This document shows, piece by piece, positions 7,867 to 16,091 of a stretch of DNA of 64,000 bases. The notes beneath the pieces are model-generated. The model worked only from the letters and a program-made list of their open reading frames with translations, had not been told where the DNA came from and did not search any database. The translations under genes and the position numbers were made by a program. Within the stretch, counting starts at the first letter, position 1. Every line of letters starts with the position of its first letter. The DNA is from Streptomyces sp. NBC_01296 (lineage in GTDB: Bacteria > Actinomycetota > Actinomycetes > Streptomycetales > Streptomycetaceae): positions 4,650,001-4,714,000 of the forward strand of contig NZ_CP130720.1 in assembly GCF_035984415.1 (NCBI RefSeq), written 5' to 3'.

Positions 7867-8502
7867 GTGCGTTTGCAGGTCGTCGATCACCCCTTGGTGG
7901 CGCACAAACTGACCACCCTGCGCGACAAGCGCACCGACTCCCCCACCTTCCGTCGGCTCGCCGACGAGCTGGTGACCCTCCTCGCGTACGAGGCCACCCG
8001 CGACGTGCGCACCGAGCAGGCCGACATCGTCACGCCGGTCGGTCCGACCACCGGCGTGAAGCTCTCGCACCCGCGCCCGCTGGTCGTGCCGATCCTGCGC
8101 GCCGGTCTCGGCATGCTGGACGGCATGATGCGGCTGCTGCCGACCGCCGAGGTGGGCTTCATGGGCATGGTCCGCAACGAGGAGACCCTGGAGGCCTCCA
8201 CGTACGCGACGCGCATGCCGGAGGACCTCTCCGGGCGGCAGGTCTACGTCGTCGACCCGATGCTGGCCACCGGCGGCACGCTCGTCGCGGCGATCCAGGA
8301 ACTGATCAAGCGCGGCGCGGACGACGTCACCGCCGTGGTGCTGCTGGCCGCGCCAGAGGGCGTCGAGGTCATGGAGCGCGACCTCGCGGGCACGCCGGTG
8401 ACGGTCGTGACGGCCGCGGTGGACGAACGGCTCAACGAGCACGGCTACATCGTGCCGGGTCTGGGCGACGCGGGCGACCGCATGTACGGCTCGGCCGAGT
8501 AG
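7867..8502 (+). CDS. upp: Uracil phosphoribosyltransferase
   Basis: Converts uracil and PRPP to UMP in pyrimidine salvage. The GTG at 7867 is chosen because a GGAGG site (7857-7861) precedes it by 5 nt, giving 211 residues, the usual size. Diagnostic parts are PILRAGLGMLDGM, the PRPP-binding VDPMLATGGTLVAAI and the uracil-pocket end GYIVPGLGDAGDRMYG. It is a single-gene unit with a strong terminator after it. Confidence 0.96.
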   Translation: MRLQVVDHPLVAHKLTTLRDKRTDSPTFRRLADELVTLLAYEATRDVRTEQADIVTPVGPTTGVKLSHPRPLVVPILRAGLGMLDGMMRLLPTAEVGFMGMVRNEETLEASTYATRMPEDLSGRQVYVVDPMLATGGTLVAAIQELIKRGADDVTAVVLLAAPEGVEVMERDLAGTPVTVVTAAVDERLNEHGYIVPGLGDAGDRMYGSAE

Positions 8503-8543
8503 GACCCGGACCGACCGCCGACGGTCCCGTACCCGTACAGCCG

Positions 8544-8574
8544 ACAGCCGGCCGCCCAGAAGGCGGCCGGCTGT
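8544..8574 (+). terminator. Terminator after upp
   Basis: A perfect 13-bp stem (ACAGCCGGCCGCC with GGCGGCCGGCTGT) and a 5-nt loop, 42 nt past the stop codon. No U-tract follows, which is usual in Streptomyces. It also faces the convergent gene that ends at 8620. Confidence 0.75.
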
Positions 8575-8619
8575 TCGCGTCGGGGGGTCGGCGGGTCGGT
8601 GGGGCAGCGGGGCAGCGAT

Positions 8620-9273
8620 TCAGCAGGTCTTGGCGGGCGCGGGCTGGGGGTTGGCCAGCAGGTACAGCTCCTTGTCCGCCGCCTCCTTCGGGCTGAGCTC
8701 CTTGAAGGCGTCGCCGAGGATCAGGTCGATGTCGGCGCCTTCGCGGGCATCGGTCTGCTGCGTATCGCCCTCGAGCTGCGTGCCCAGTACGGAGAAGGCC
8801 GCCTTGTCGGTCTTGGGCGAGCCGAGCAGTATCCCCGTTCCGGGGACCTTCTTGTCGAAGTCGGCGGGGGCGTTGCCGACGTTGGCGACGGTGAAGCCGC
8901 GTTTCTTCAGCTCGTCGGCGACCGCCTTGGCGAGCCCCGCGCGCGGGGTCGCGTTGTAGACGTTGACGGTGATCTCGCCGGGCTGCGGCAGGGCCACGGC
9001 CGGCTTGGCGGCGGCGGGGCTGGCGGCCGCCGCGGCGCCCGCCCTGGGCTTCGGGGTCGCGCAGTCCTTGCCCGCCGCGACGGGCTTGCCGCTCTCGCCG
9101 CGGAACACGTTCATGAGCTGCAGGGTTCCGTAGCCCAGCAGGGCGAGACCGAGGACTGCTCCGAGCACGGTGAGGACGATCCGCCGGCGCCGCCGGGGTC
9201 GGCTCATGCGGGGGTAAGCCGCTCCCGTGACGCGGTACTTTCCGCCCATGCCGGGGGGAGTGAGCATGCTCAT
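8620..9273 (-). CDS. LytR C-terminal domain membrane protein
   Basis: A 217-residue protein with a basic cytoplasmic start (MSRPRRRRR), one transmembrane helix (about residues 31-53), an Ala/Pro-rich spacer and a C-terminal LytR_C-type domain (about residues 100-200: EITVNVYNATPRAGLAKAVADELKKRGF). It also has a GTGILLGSPKTDKAA segment and a final Cys. Stand-alone LytR_C proteins are envelope proteins of unknown function related to the tail of LCP cell-wall ligases. TACGCT at 9280-9285 lies 6 nt before the ATG, so the mRNA is probably leaderless. Confidence 0.82.
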   Translation of the reverse strand: MSMLTPPGMGGKYRVTGAAYPRMSRPRRRRRIVLTVLGAVLGLALLGYGTLQLMNVFRGESGKPVAAGKDCATPKPRAGAAAAASPAAAKPAVALPQPGEITVNVYNATPRAGLAKAVADELKKRGFTVANVGNAPADFDKKVPGTGILLGSPKTDKAAFSVLGTQLEGDTQQTDAREGADIDLILGDAFKELSPKEAADKELYLLANPQPAPAKTC

Positions 9274-9440
9274 GGGCGCAGCGTAATACCGCTCGCTGCC
9301 GATGCCCACCAAATGATCTGTTGATAGGGCAAGACCGACCCGAAAGGCGCAATTTGCGCGAAGCGGAACGCGTGCAGCCGCGGGTCTCGCCCGGCGGACC
9401 CCGCCCCGGCGTGTCCCGGCTGCTCCCGGCCGCTCCCGGT

Positions 9441-9740
9441 CTAGTAGTCCATTTCGAGGACGCGGGCGTGCAGCACCTGGCGCTGCTGCAGGGCCGCGCG
9501 CACGGCGCGGTGCAGGCCGTCCTCCAGGTACAGGTCGCCCTGCCACTTCACGACGTGGGCGAAGAGGTCCCCGTAGAACGTCGAGTCCTCGGCCAGCAGC
9601 GTCTCGAGGTCCAGCTGTCCCTTGGTCGTCACCAACTGGTCGAGCCGGACCGGGCGCGGGGCGACATCCGCCCACTGCCGGGTGGTTTCCCTGCCGTGGT
9701 CGGGGTACGGCCGCCCGTTTCCGATGCGCTTGAAGATCAC
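9441..9740 (-). CDS. Small conserved protein with ParB-like GxHR segment
   Basis: A 99-residue actinobacterial protein, well conserved in Streptomyces as far as I recall, where it is sometimes labelled a VapB-family antitoxin. What is visible is a sulfiredoxin/ParB-like pattern: VRLDQLVTTKGQLDLETLL near residue 30, then LEDGLHRAVRAALQ followed by a beta strand (VLHARVLEMD) at the end. That is the order of the ParB N-terminal nucleotide-binding fold. No toxin gene is adjacent. A TAGGCT box (9747-9752) lies 6 nt before the GTG start, so the transcript is probably leaderless. It diverges from the HerA-like ATPase gene. Confidence 0.7.
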   Translation of the reverse strand: MIFKRIGNGRPYPDHGRETTRQWADVAPRPVRLDQLVTTKGQLDLETLLAEDSTFYGDLFAHVVKWQGDLYLEDGLHRAVRAALQQRQVLHARVLEMDY

Positions 9741-9828
9741 ACGGAAAGCCTACCGGGCCGGTGCCTGCGGGCGCAGCCTCGCTATGCCGGTGCAAAAGTG
9801 GCAGACAGGGCTATTTCGGGAGTGATGT

Positions 9829-11409
9829 ATGAGCGAGAGCACCGACCCCGCGTCCCCGGCCGACCAGATCGCCGCCGGGTACGCCTTCACCGGACCCGCG
9901 CTCGAACTGGGTGCCCTGCTCTGGGACGGCACGTGCCTGCCGGACCGGCAGATCCGCATCCCGCTGTCGATGCTCAACCGCCACGGCCTGGTCGCGGGCG
10001 CCACGGGCACCGGCAAGACGAAGACCCTGCAGCTCATCGCCGAGCAGCTGTCGGCGGGCGGCGTCCCCGTGTTCCTCGCCGACATCAAGGGGGACGTCTC
10101 CGGGATTTCGGCCCCGGGCACGCCCAACGAGAAGGTCGCGGAACGGGCGAAGGAAGTCGCCCAGGAGTGGGAGGCCACCGGATTCCCCGGCGAGTTCTAT
10201 TCGCTGGGCGGGCTCGGGCCCGGCATTCCGCTGCGCGCCACCGTGACGAGTTTCGGCCCGGTGCTGATGTCGAAGGTGCTCCAGCTCAACCAGACCCAGG
10301 AGCAGTCGCTCGGCCTGATCTTCCACTACGCCGACGCCAAGGGACTGGAGCTGATCGACCTCAAGGACCTGAGGGCCGTCGTCGCCTTCCTCGTCTCCGA
10401 CCAGGGGAAAGCGGAGCTCAAGGGCATCGGCGGGCTGTCCACGGTGACGGCCGGGGTGATCCTGCGCGCCCTGACCGCGTTCGAGCAGCAGGGCGCCGCG
10501 GAGTTCTTCGGCGAGCCCGAATTCGACACGAGCGAATTCCTGCGGACGGCCGCCGACGGGCGCGGGCTGGTCTCCGTACTGGAACTCCCGGCCGTCCAGG
10601 ACAAGCCGCAGCTCTTCTCCACCTTCCTGATGTGGCTGCTGGCCGACCTCTACACCGACCTGCCGGAAGTCGGCGACCTGGAACGGCCCAAGCTCGTCTT
10701 CTTCTTCGACGAGGCGCACCTGCTGTTCAACGGCGCCTCCAAGGCCTTCCTGGAGTCCATCACCCAGACGGTGCGGCTGATCCGCTCGAAGGGCATCGGC
10801 GTCTTCTTCGTGACGCAGACCCCCAAGGACGTGCCGGCGGACGTCCTCGCGCAGCTCGGCAACCGGGTGCAGCACGCGCTGCGCGCCTTCACCCCGGACG
10901 ACGCGAAGGCGCTGAAGGCCACCGTGAAGACCTTCCCCAACTCCGGTTACGACCTGGAGGAGCTGCTGACCCAGCTCGGGACGGGCGAGGCGGTGATCAC
11001 CGTGCTCAGCGAGAAGGGCGCCCCGACCCCGGTGGCGGCGACCCGGCTGCGCGCCCCGCAGTCGCTGATGGGCCCGCTCGAGCCGGCGGCCCTGGACGCG
11101 GCGGTGAAGTCCTCGCTCCTCTACCCGCGGTACGCGGAGCCGGTCGACCGCGAGTCGGCGTACGAGAAGATCAGCGCCGAGCAGGCTGCGGCCGAGGCGG
11201 CGGCGGAGGCGGCCGCGGCCGAGGCGGAGGCCGAGAAGCAGGCCAAGGCGGCCGCGAAGACGGCGCGCAGCGCGCCGAAGCCCGACCCGTCGCTGGCTCA
11301 GCAGGTGGCGGGGAGCGGACTGTTCCGCTCGCTGGCCCGGTCGATCGGGACCCAGCTGGGGCGGGAGATCTCACGGTCGATCTTCGGGACGGCGAAGCGG
11401 CGCAAGTGA
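9829..11409 (+). CDS. HerA-like ATPase (DUF853 helicase family)
   Basis: A 526-residue P-loop ATPase of the HerA/FtsK superfamily. Walker A is GATGTGKT (residues 57-64), the DUF853 signature ADIKGDVSG follows at about 84-92, and Walker B is LVFFFDEAH (about 287-295) with the sensor VFFVTQTPKDVPADVLAQLGNRVQHALRAFTP. Residues about 445-480 are an Ala/Glu/Lys coiled segment, and the tail is basic. HerA relatives translocate double-stranded DNA as hexamers, but the role of the stand-alone DUF853 family is not established. GGAG (9820-9823) precedes the ATG. Confidence 0.85.
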   Translation: MSESTDPASPADQIAAGYAFTGPALELGALLWDGTCLPDRQIRIPLSMLNRHGLVAGATGTGKTKTLQLIAEQLSAGGVPVFLADIKGDVSGISAPGTPNEKVAERAKEVAQEWEATGFPGEFYSLGGLGPGIPLRATVTSFGPVLMSKVLQLNQTQEQSLGLIFHYADAKGLELIDLKDLRAVVAFLVSDQGKAELKGIGGLSTVTAGVILRALTAFEQQGAAEFFGEPEFDTSEFLRTAADGRGLVSVLELPAVQDKPQLFSTFLMWLLADLYTDLPEVGDLERPKLVFFFDEAHLLFNGASKAFLESITQTVRLIRSKGIGVFFVTQTPKDVPADVLAQLGNRVQHALRAFTPDDAKALKATVKTFPNSGYDLEELLTQLGTGEAVITVLSEKGAPTPVAATRLRAPQSLMGPLEPAALDAAVKSSLLYPRYAEPVDRESAYEKISAEQAAAEAAAEAAAAEAEAEKQAKAAAKTARSAPKPDPSLAQQVAGSGLFRSLARSIGTQLGREISRSIFGTAKRRK

Positions 11410-11463
11410 CGGATCCGCCGCCGGGGTGCCGCAGGGGGTGTCGTCGCTGACAGACTTCGCCCC

Positions 11464-12396
11464 ATGCGGACCGAACTCACCGACACCACGTCCAGCAAGA
11501 TCGACCGGGCCCTGCTCGAGGCCCGTCGGGCCATCGGCAGCCCCACGATGGGTCTGGTGCTGACGCTCGTCATAGCCACGGACGAGGAGAACGCGTACGA
11601 CGCCGTCCGCGCGGCCTCGGAGGCCTCGCGCGAACACCCGTGCCGCATCATCGCGGTGATCAAGCGCACCTCGCGCGGCCCGCAGAAGCTGCGCCAGACC
11701 CGGCTGGACGCCGAGCTGCGGGTCGGCTCGGACGCCGGGACCGGGGAGATCGTGCTGCTGCGCCTGCACGGGGCGCTCACCGAGCAGGCGGGCTCGGTGG
11801 TCCTCCCGCTGCTGGTGCCGGACGCGCCGGTGGTGGCGTGGTGGCCGGGCGACGCCCCCGCCGACCCGGCGCGGGATCCGCTGGGCGCGCTGGCGCAGCG
11901 CCGGATCACCGATGCGGAGGCCGCCGCCGACCCGGTCGCGGTACTGGACCAGCGGGGTGCCTCGTACGCCTCGGGGGACACCGATCTCGCGTGGACCCGG
12001 CTGACGCCGTGGCGGGCGCTGCTGGCCGCCGCGATGGACCAGAGGCCGCTGGCGGTGACGGGCGCGGCGGTGGAGAGCGAGGCGGACAACCCGAGCGCCG
12101 AGCTGCTGGCCCGCTGGCTCGAAGACCGGCTGGGGGTGCCGGTGGAGCGGGTCGCCACGGACGGACCGGTGATCACGCGGGTCCGGTTGGACAGCGCGGA
12201 GGGGGAGATCACGGTGAACCGCCCCGACGGGGCGCTGGCCACGCTGATCCTGCCGGGCAGCCCCGACCGCAAGGTGGCCCTGAAGATCCGCAGCAAGGCC
12301 GAGCTGATCGCGGAGGAGCTGCGGCGCCTCGACGCGGACGAGGTCTACGCGTCGGCGCTGCGCAGGCGGCCGGCCCAGGCGTCGCTCTCCGCGTAG
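11464..12396 (+). CDS. opcA: Glucose-6-phosphate dehydrogenase assembly protein OpcA
   Basis: A 310-residue OpcA, the factor required for assembly or redox control of Zwf in cyanobacteria and actinobacteria. Typical segments are HPCRIIAVI, the VLPLLVPDAPVVAWWPGDAP strand-turn near residue 120 and the C-terminal LILPGSPDRKVALKIRSKAELIAEELRRLD. The gene is alone here: no zwf, pgl or tkt neighbours are present, so this is likely a second, solitary copy. CAGACT (11451-11456) lies 7 nt before the ATG with no ribosome-binding site. Its last 52 nt overlap the convergent cupin gene. Confidence 0.9.
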   Translation: MRTELTDTTSSKIDRALLEARRAIGSPTMGLVLTLVIATDEENAYDAVRAASEASREHPCRIIAVIKRTSRGPQKLRQTRLDAELRVGSDAGTGEIVLLRLHGALTEQAGSVVLPLLVPDAPVVAWWPGDAPADPARDPLGALAQRRITDAEAAADPVAVLDQRGASYASGDTDLAWTRLTPWRALLAAAMDQRPLAVTGAAVESEADNPSAELLARWLEDRLGVPVERVATDGPVITRVRLDSAEGEITVNRPDGALATLILPGSPDRKVALKIRSKAELIAEELRRLDADEVYASALRRRPAQASLSA

Positions 12397-12830
12397 TGGT
12401 TGTCGTACGTGGGCTGGCTGTCGATGATGTCCTGGACGGTGGCCTCGCCCGCGCGGACCCGGCCGAGGAGCCGGTAGTAGTCGAAGCGGCCCATGCCGGG
12501 CGTGAAGCCGACGAAGACGCTCGCCGTGTGACCCGCGGAGGGCGCGAACGCGTGCTTCACGCCTGCCGGGACGGACAGGAAGTCCCCGGCGGTGAGGGTC
12601 CTGACCTCGTCGCCGACGAGCACGTCGAGCCGGCCTGCGGTGACGTGGAAGAACTCGGTCGCCTTGGTGTGGAAGTGGACGGGGGCGCCGGCCGCGCCCT
12701 CGTCGAAGGTGGCCGTGTTGCAGGTGAGCTCGGCGGTGTCGGTGAGCAGGGTGATCACGCTGCCGGGGCCGTCGGTGATGGTCTCGGCGGTGGCGGCGCG
12801 GGTCAGGATCTCGTTCTTCTCGTTCGTCAT
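12345..12830 (-). CDS. Cupin-domain protein
   Basis: A single-domain cupin of 161 residues starting at the second of two in-frame ATGs (12830); a TATAGA box at 12840-12845 favours it over 12836. Cupin motif 1 is visible as APVHFHTKATEFFHVTAGRLDVL (His, His, Glu and His metal ligands) and motif 2 as GDFLSVPAGVKHAFAP. The tail DYYRLLGRVRAGEATVQDI is typical of quercetinase-like or small-molecule-binding cupins. The substrate is unknown. The 3' end overlaps the opcA 3' end by 52 nt. Confidence 0.85.
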   Translation of the reverse strand: MTNEKNEILTRAATAETITDGPGSVITLLTDTAELTCNTATFDEGAAGAPVHFHTKATEFFHVTAGRLDVLVGDEVRTLTAGDFLSVPAGVKHAFAPSAGHTASVFVGFTPGMGRFDYYRLLGRVRAGEATVQDIIDSQPTYDNHYAESDAWAGRLRSADA

Positions 12831-12903
12831 GACCATGAATCTATACGGATGTTTGACCGGCTACAGGGGCCAATTAGGGCCAGAATTTCCCGGTCAATCT
12901 CGG

Positions 12904-13503
12904 TCAGCCGGTGTCCTTCCCCGCCTTGGCGGCCTTGGCGGCGGCCTTCATCTCCTGCTTGTGCGCCCGCACCTTCGCCAGGGACTGCGGCCCGGTGATG
13001 TCGGCCGCCGAGCGGTAGACGTTCGCCCGGCCGTAGCCGCCGGCCGCCTCGCGCCAGCCCTTGGGGCGCACGCCCAGCTGTTTGCCGAGCAGGGCCAGGA
13101 AGATCTGGGCCTTCTGCTCGCCGAACCCGGGCAGTTCCTTGAGCCGCTTCAGCAGCTCGTCCCCGGTGCCCACGCCGCGCCAGATCGCCTCCGCGTCCCC
13201 GTCGTAGTGCTCCACGAGGTACGCGCACAGCTGCTGCACCCGCTTCGCCATCGACCCCGGGTAGCGGTGCACGGCCGGCTTCTCGGAGAGCAGCGCGGCG
13301 AAGGCCTCGGGGTCCTGGGCGGCGATGGCATGGGCGTCCAGATCGTCCGCCCCCATCCGTGTGGCGATCGTGTACGGCCCCGAGAACGCCCACTCCATCG
13401 GCACCTGCTGGTCCAGCAGCATGCCGACGAGCGCGGCGAGCGGGCTGCGGCCGAGGAGCGCGTCGGCCTCCGGCTGCTGGGCCAGCCGCATCGTGATGTC
13501 CAT
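12904..13503 (-). CDS. HhH-GPD-type DNA base excision repair protein
   Basis: The ATG at 13503 (MDITMRLAQQPEADALLGRS) has an ideal GGGAGG site 8 nt before it, giving 199 residues. The fold is that of the endonuclease III/AlkA superfamily: LVGMLLDQQVPMEWAFSGPY at about 27-46 and a helix-hairpin-helix LKELPGFGEQKAQIFLALLG at about 118-137. A C-terminal Lys/Ala-rich tail follows. The actinobacterial family to which it belongs is annotated as base excision repair, but the lesion recognised is not established. It diverges from the VOC protein gene. Confidence 0.85.
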   Translation of the reverse strand: MDITMRLAQQPEADALLGRSPLAALVGMLLDQQVPMEWAFSGPYTIATRMGADDLDAHAIAAQDPEAFAALLSEKPAVHRYPGSMAKRVQQLCAYLVEHYDGDAEAIWRGVGTGDELLKRLKELPGFGEQKAQIFLALLGKQLGVRPKGWREAAGGYGRANVYRSAADITGPQSLAKVRAHKQEMKAAAKAAKAGKDTG

Positions 13504-13622
13504 GGATCCAGCCTCCCGCGTGGCCGCGTTCCCCGCGCGGTCGCCGCACCCGGGCCCTAGCGTGAGAACCGCGCAAAACGCGACCCGCGACACACAAACG
13601 ACGACACAGGAGTCGATCGATC

Positions 13623-14441
13623 ATGGCTGAGTTCCCGGAAGGCGCTCCGTGCTGGGTGGACGCGATGTTCAAGGACGTGGAGGGCGCCAAGACCTTCTAC
13701 TCCGACGTGCTCGGATGGACCTTCGGTGAAGCCTCGAGCGAGTACGGCAACTACACGCAGGCCTACTCCGACGGCAAGGCCGTCGCGGCCGTCGTCCCGC
13801 CGATGCCGGGCGGTGAGGCGCCGTCGCAGTGGTGTCTGTACTTCGCGTCGCCCGACGCGGCGGCCACCGCCGAGAAGATCAAGTCGGCCGGCGGCGAGCT
13901 GATGATGGAGCCGATGCAGGTCGGCACCTTCGGCACGATGGCGATCGCGAAGGAGCCGAGCGGCGCGGTCTTCGGCGTCTGGCAGCCGGGCGAGCACAAG
14001 GGCTTCGAGAAGATCGGGGAGCCGGGCGCGTACGCCTGGGCGGAGGTCTTCACCCGTGACCCGGAGAAGGCGGACGCGTTCCTCCCGAAGGTCTTCCCGC
14101 TCGGCGCCCAGAAGATGGAGCCGGGCGACGACCCCGAGATGGCGGGGATGGACTTCAAGATCTTCAGCGTCGGCGGCAAGGAGAACCCGGTCCTCGGCCG
14201 GATGAAGATGGGCGACGACTTCCCGGCGCACATGCCCCCGTACATCCAGGTCTACTTCGGGGTCCCGGACTGCGACGAGGCGGTGGCGAAGGCGAAGAAG
14301 CACGGCGGCAAGCTCCACTTCGGCCCGATGGACAGCCCGTTCGGCCGCTTCGCGGCGCTGACGGACCAGCAGGGCGCGGCGTTCGCCGTCATCGACATGG
14401 CGAAGACGACGGGCGAGATGCCGAAGATGTCGGACGCGTAG
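13623..14441 (+). CDS. VOC (glyoxalase/dioxygenase) family protein, two domains
   Basis: This 272-residue protein has two tandem vicinal-oxygen-chelate modules, each of the beta-alpha-beta-beta-beta type. The first is about residues 8-120 (GAPCWVDAMFKDVEGAKTFY ... MAIAKEPSGAVFGVWQP), and the second about 135-260 (AWAEVFTRDPEKADAFLPKVF ... FAALTDQQGAAFAVID). Such Streptomyces proteins are often called hydroxylases or CFP-30 homologues, but the substrate is unknown. Metal ligands are not obvious, so a binding role is possible. It is monocistronic. Confidence 0.85.
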   Translation: MAEFPEGAPCWVDAMFKDVEGAKTFYSDVLGWTFGEASSEYGNYTQAYSDGKAVAAVVPPMPGGEAPSQWCLYFASPDAAATAEKIKSAGGELMMEPMQVGTFGTMAIAKEPSGAVFGVWQPGEHKGFEKIGEPGAYAWAEVFTRDPEKADAFLPKVFPLGAQKMEPGDDPEMAGMDFKIFSVGGKENPVLGRMKMGDDFPAHMPPYIQVYFGVPDCDEAVAKAKKHGGKLHFGPMDSPFGRFAALTDQQGAAFAVIDMAKTTGEMPKMSDA

Positions 14442-14452
14442 CCGACCCCTCC

Positions 14453-14482
14453 GGGCGGGGCCCCGACCGGGCGGCCCCGCCC
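14453..14482. terminator. Bidirectional terminator between VOC and Uma2 genes
   Basis: The perfect arms GGGCGGGGCC (14453-14462) and GGCCCCGCCC (14473-14482) lie in the 44-nt gap between two converging genes. Confidence 0.7.
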
Positions 14483-14485
14483 GCC

Positions 14486-15073
14486 CTACGCGTAGAGGGG
14501 CAGGCCCTCGGTGGAGACGGTCCATTCGGCGACGGTGACGTCCTCGCCGTACACGAAGTCCTTGCGCGTCGCGTAGCGCGGCCCCGCGGGGGTCTGGTGG
14601 ATGTCCGACAGGACGGCGCCCGTTCCGGTGCGCGGGTCGAATACCGCGTACACGGGGATGCCGAGCAGCGGGTAGTCCCGCATCTTTCCGATCCAGTCGT
14701 TGTCCGGGTTGGAGCGGGAGACGATCTCGACGGCGGCGATGAGGGTGTGAGGGTCGAAGGAACCCTGGCCCTCCATGTCCGCTTCGGCGATCAGCATGAT
14801 GTCCGGCAGCCGCAGGATGCCCCGGGACTCGTCCTCGACGTCCGGGGCTCCGGTGTGGGCCGCGAGCTCCTCTGGCATCACCTTCTCCAGACGCTTCCGT
14901 AGGCGCAGCGCGGTGAGCTCGTGAGGGCTGCTGGGCGCCGTCATGTCGTGGACGATGCCTTCCTTGGTGATCTCGAACTTGCCGGGAACGGTGTCGTCCA
15001 GCGCATGAACGGCTTCCCGCATCGCCTGGTACCAACGGACTGCAGGTTGTACGTCGTCCGGGGCGATGGTCAT
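14486..15073 (-). CDS. Uma2-family (DUF820) PD-(D/E)xK protein
   Basis: The ATG at 15073 (MTIAPDDVQPAVRWYQAMRE) follows a GAGGAG site, giving 195 residues. The restriction-endonuclease-like core is visible as LRLPDIMLIAE (Asp), HTLIAAVEIVSRSNPDND (Glu and the SxSN region) and KMRDYPLLGIPVYAVFDPRTG (the Lys-Tyr-Gly/Gly-Val core of DUF820 families). Uma2 proteins are abundant in cyanobacteria and Streptomyces. Nuclease activity is predicted from the fold but function is unknown. Confidence 0.85.
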   Translation of the reverse strand: MTIAPDDVQPAVRWYQAMREAVHALDDTVPGKFEITKEGIVHDMTAPSSPHELTALRLRKRLEKVMPEELAAHTGAPDVEDESRGILRLPDIMLIAEADMEGQGSFDPHTLIAAVEIVSRSNPDNDWIGKMRDYPLLGIPVYAVFDPRTGTGAVLSDIHQTPAGPRYATRKDFVYGEDVTVAEWTVSTEGLPLYA

Positions 15074-15128
15074 GGAACGCGCTCCTCGTCTGTGCCCTGT
15101 GGTCCGGGTCCGAGTCATCGCTTTCATG

Positions 15129-16091
15129 CTAGGCCGCCTCTCCTGGGTGCGTCCGGCAGCCTTTGCAGGTGCCGGGGGTTGGGGCGCGGAAGGCGCGGTC
15201 GCATTTCTCGCAGGTCTGGAAGGGGTCCGGCGCGGCGAAGGGCTCTCTGCGGGCCGGTGGTGCCAGGAGGGGCGGGAGCTGGGCCGCCAGGCGGTGGGCG
15301 ATCAGGCCCGCCGGGCTGCGGGGGCGGTCCGGGAGGTTCGCGGTGAGGGCGCTGGTCACCGCGTGATGGGTGGCTCCGCGTTCCAGCCAGGCCTCGACGC
15401 CGCCTGCGAGGCGTCGGATGTCCCGCTCGCCGAGGAGCAGCCGGGGGTCGGCCCGGCGGAGTTCCGCGAGGAGTTCCTCGGCCAGCTGTCGGCGGGGCGG
15501 GTTTTCGGGGTTGCGGGGCGCCGGGAGGGCCGCAGCCGGGGGCTTGGCGGGCGGGGCGGGCTGCTGAGGCCGGGGCTCCGGATCCGGTGCGGGGCCGGGC
15601 GTCGGTCCAGCCCCTGGCTCCGACTCGGGTCGGGGCGCTGGTTCAGGCCTTGGCTCCGGCTCGGTGCCGGGCTCTGGCTCTGGCTCTGGCTCTGGCTCGG
15701 GCTCTGGCTCTGGCTTCGGGGACGTGAGGGCCGGGGCGGGCTCGGGGGTGACGGCCTTCGGGGCGTTGCAGAAGACCGTACGGGTGACGATCCGCCCGTC
15801 CGGGAGCTTCTCCTGGAGCCGCCTCAGGTACCCGTACGCCTCCAGCTCGCCCAGCGCCTTGCCGATCGAGTTCTCCCCGAGCGGGAGCTCCTTGGCCAGG
15901 GCTTTGATGCCGACCGGGGTACCACGGGGCACCGACTGGATGTAGGAGGCGAGGGCCCGCGCGTTCATCGACAGGTGCGGGTGCCGGATCAGGTCGTTGC
16001 TGATCACGGTGAAATTGCGGGTGTGTCGGACGTTGGCGTGTTGAACGCCGTACGCGGCGCGTGAGGGCGCGTTAGAGTGCTGGAAAGCCAT
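15129..16091 (-). CDS. Helix-turn-helix protein with Pro-Glu repeat and C-terminal zinc ribbon
   Basis: A 320-residue protein in three parts. Residues about 25-110 form a winged helix-turn-helix of the replication-initiator or DnaD-like type (MNARALASYIQSVPRGTPVG, LGENSIGKALGELEAYGYLRR). Residues about 115-200 are a low-complexity Pro/Glu linker encoded by a hexanucleotide repeat. The C-terminal part has a helical domain (LAEELLAELRRADPRLLLGE) and a CEKC...CKGC zinc ribbon at about residues 291-310. Similar proteins occur in many Streptomyces, but none is characterised to my knowledge. An AAGGA site precedes the ATG. Confidence 0.75.
   Translation of the reverse strand: MAFQHSNAPSRAAYGVQHANVRHTRNFTVISNDLIRHPHLSMNARALASYIQSVPRGTPVGIKALAKELPLGENSIGKALGELEAYGYLRRLQEKLPDGRIVTRTVFCNAPKAVTPEPAPALTSPKPEPEPEPEPEPEPEPGTEPEPRPEPAPRPESEPGAGPTPGPAPDPEPRPQQPAPPAKPPAAALPAPRNPENPPRRQLAEELLAELRRADPRLLLGERDIRRLAGGVEAWLERGATHHAVTSALTANLPDRPRSPAGLIAHRLAAQLPPLLAPPARREPFAAPDPFQTCEKCDRAFRAPTPGTCKGCRTHPGEAA
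15671..15714. repeat. Hexanucleotide microsatellite in coding sequence
   Basis: About seven copies of GGCTCT, or the one-base variant GGCTCG, encode the Pro-Glu repeat of the helix-turn-helix protein. The 6-bp period keeps the frame when copies are lost or gained. Confidence 0.8.
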
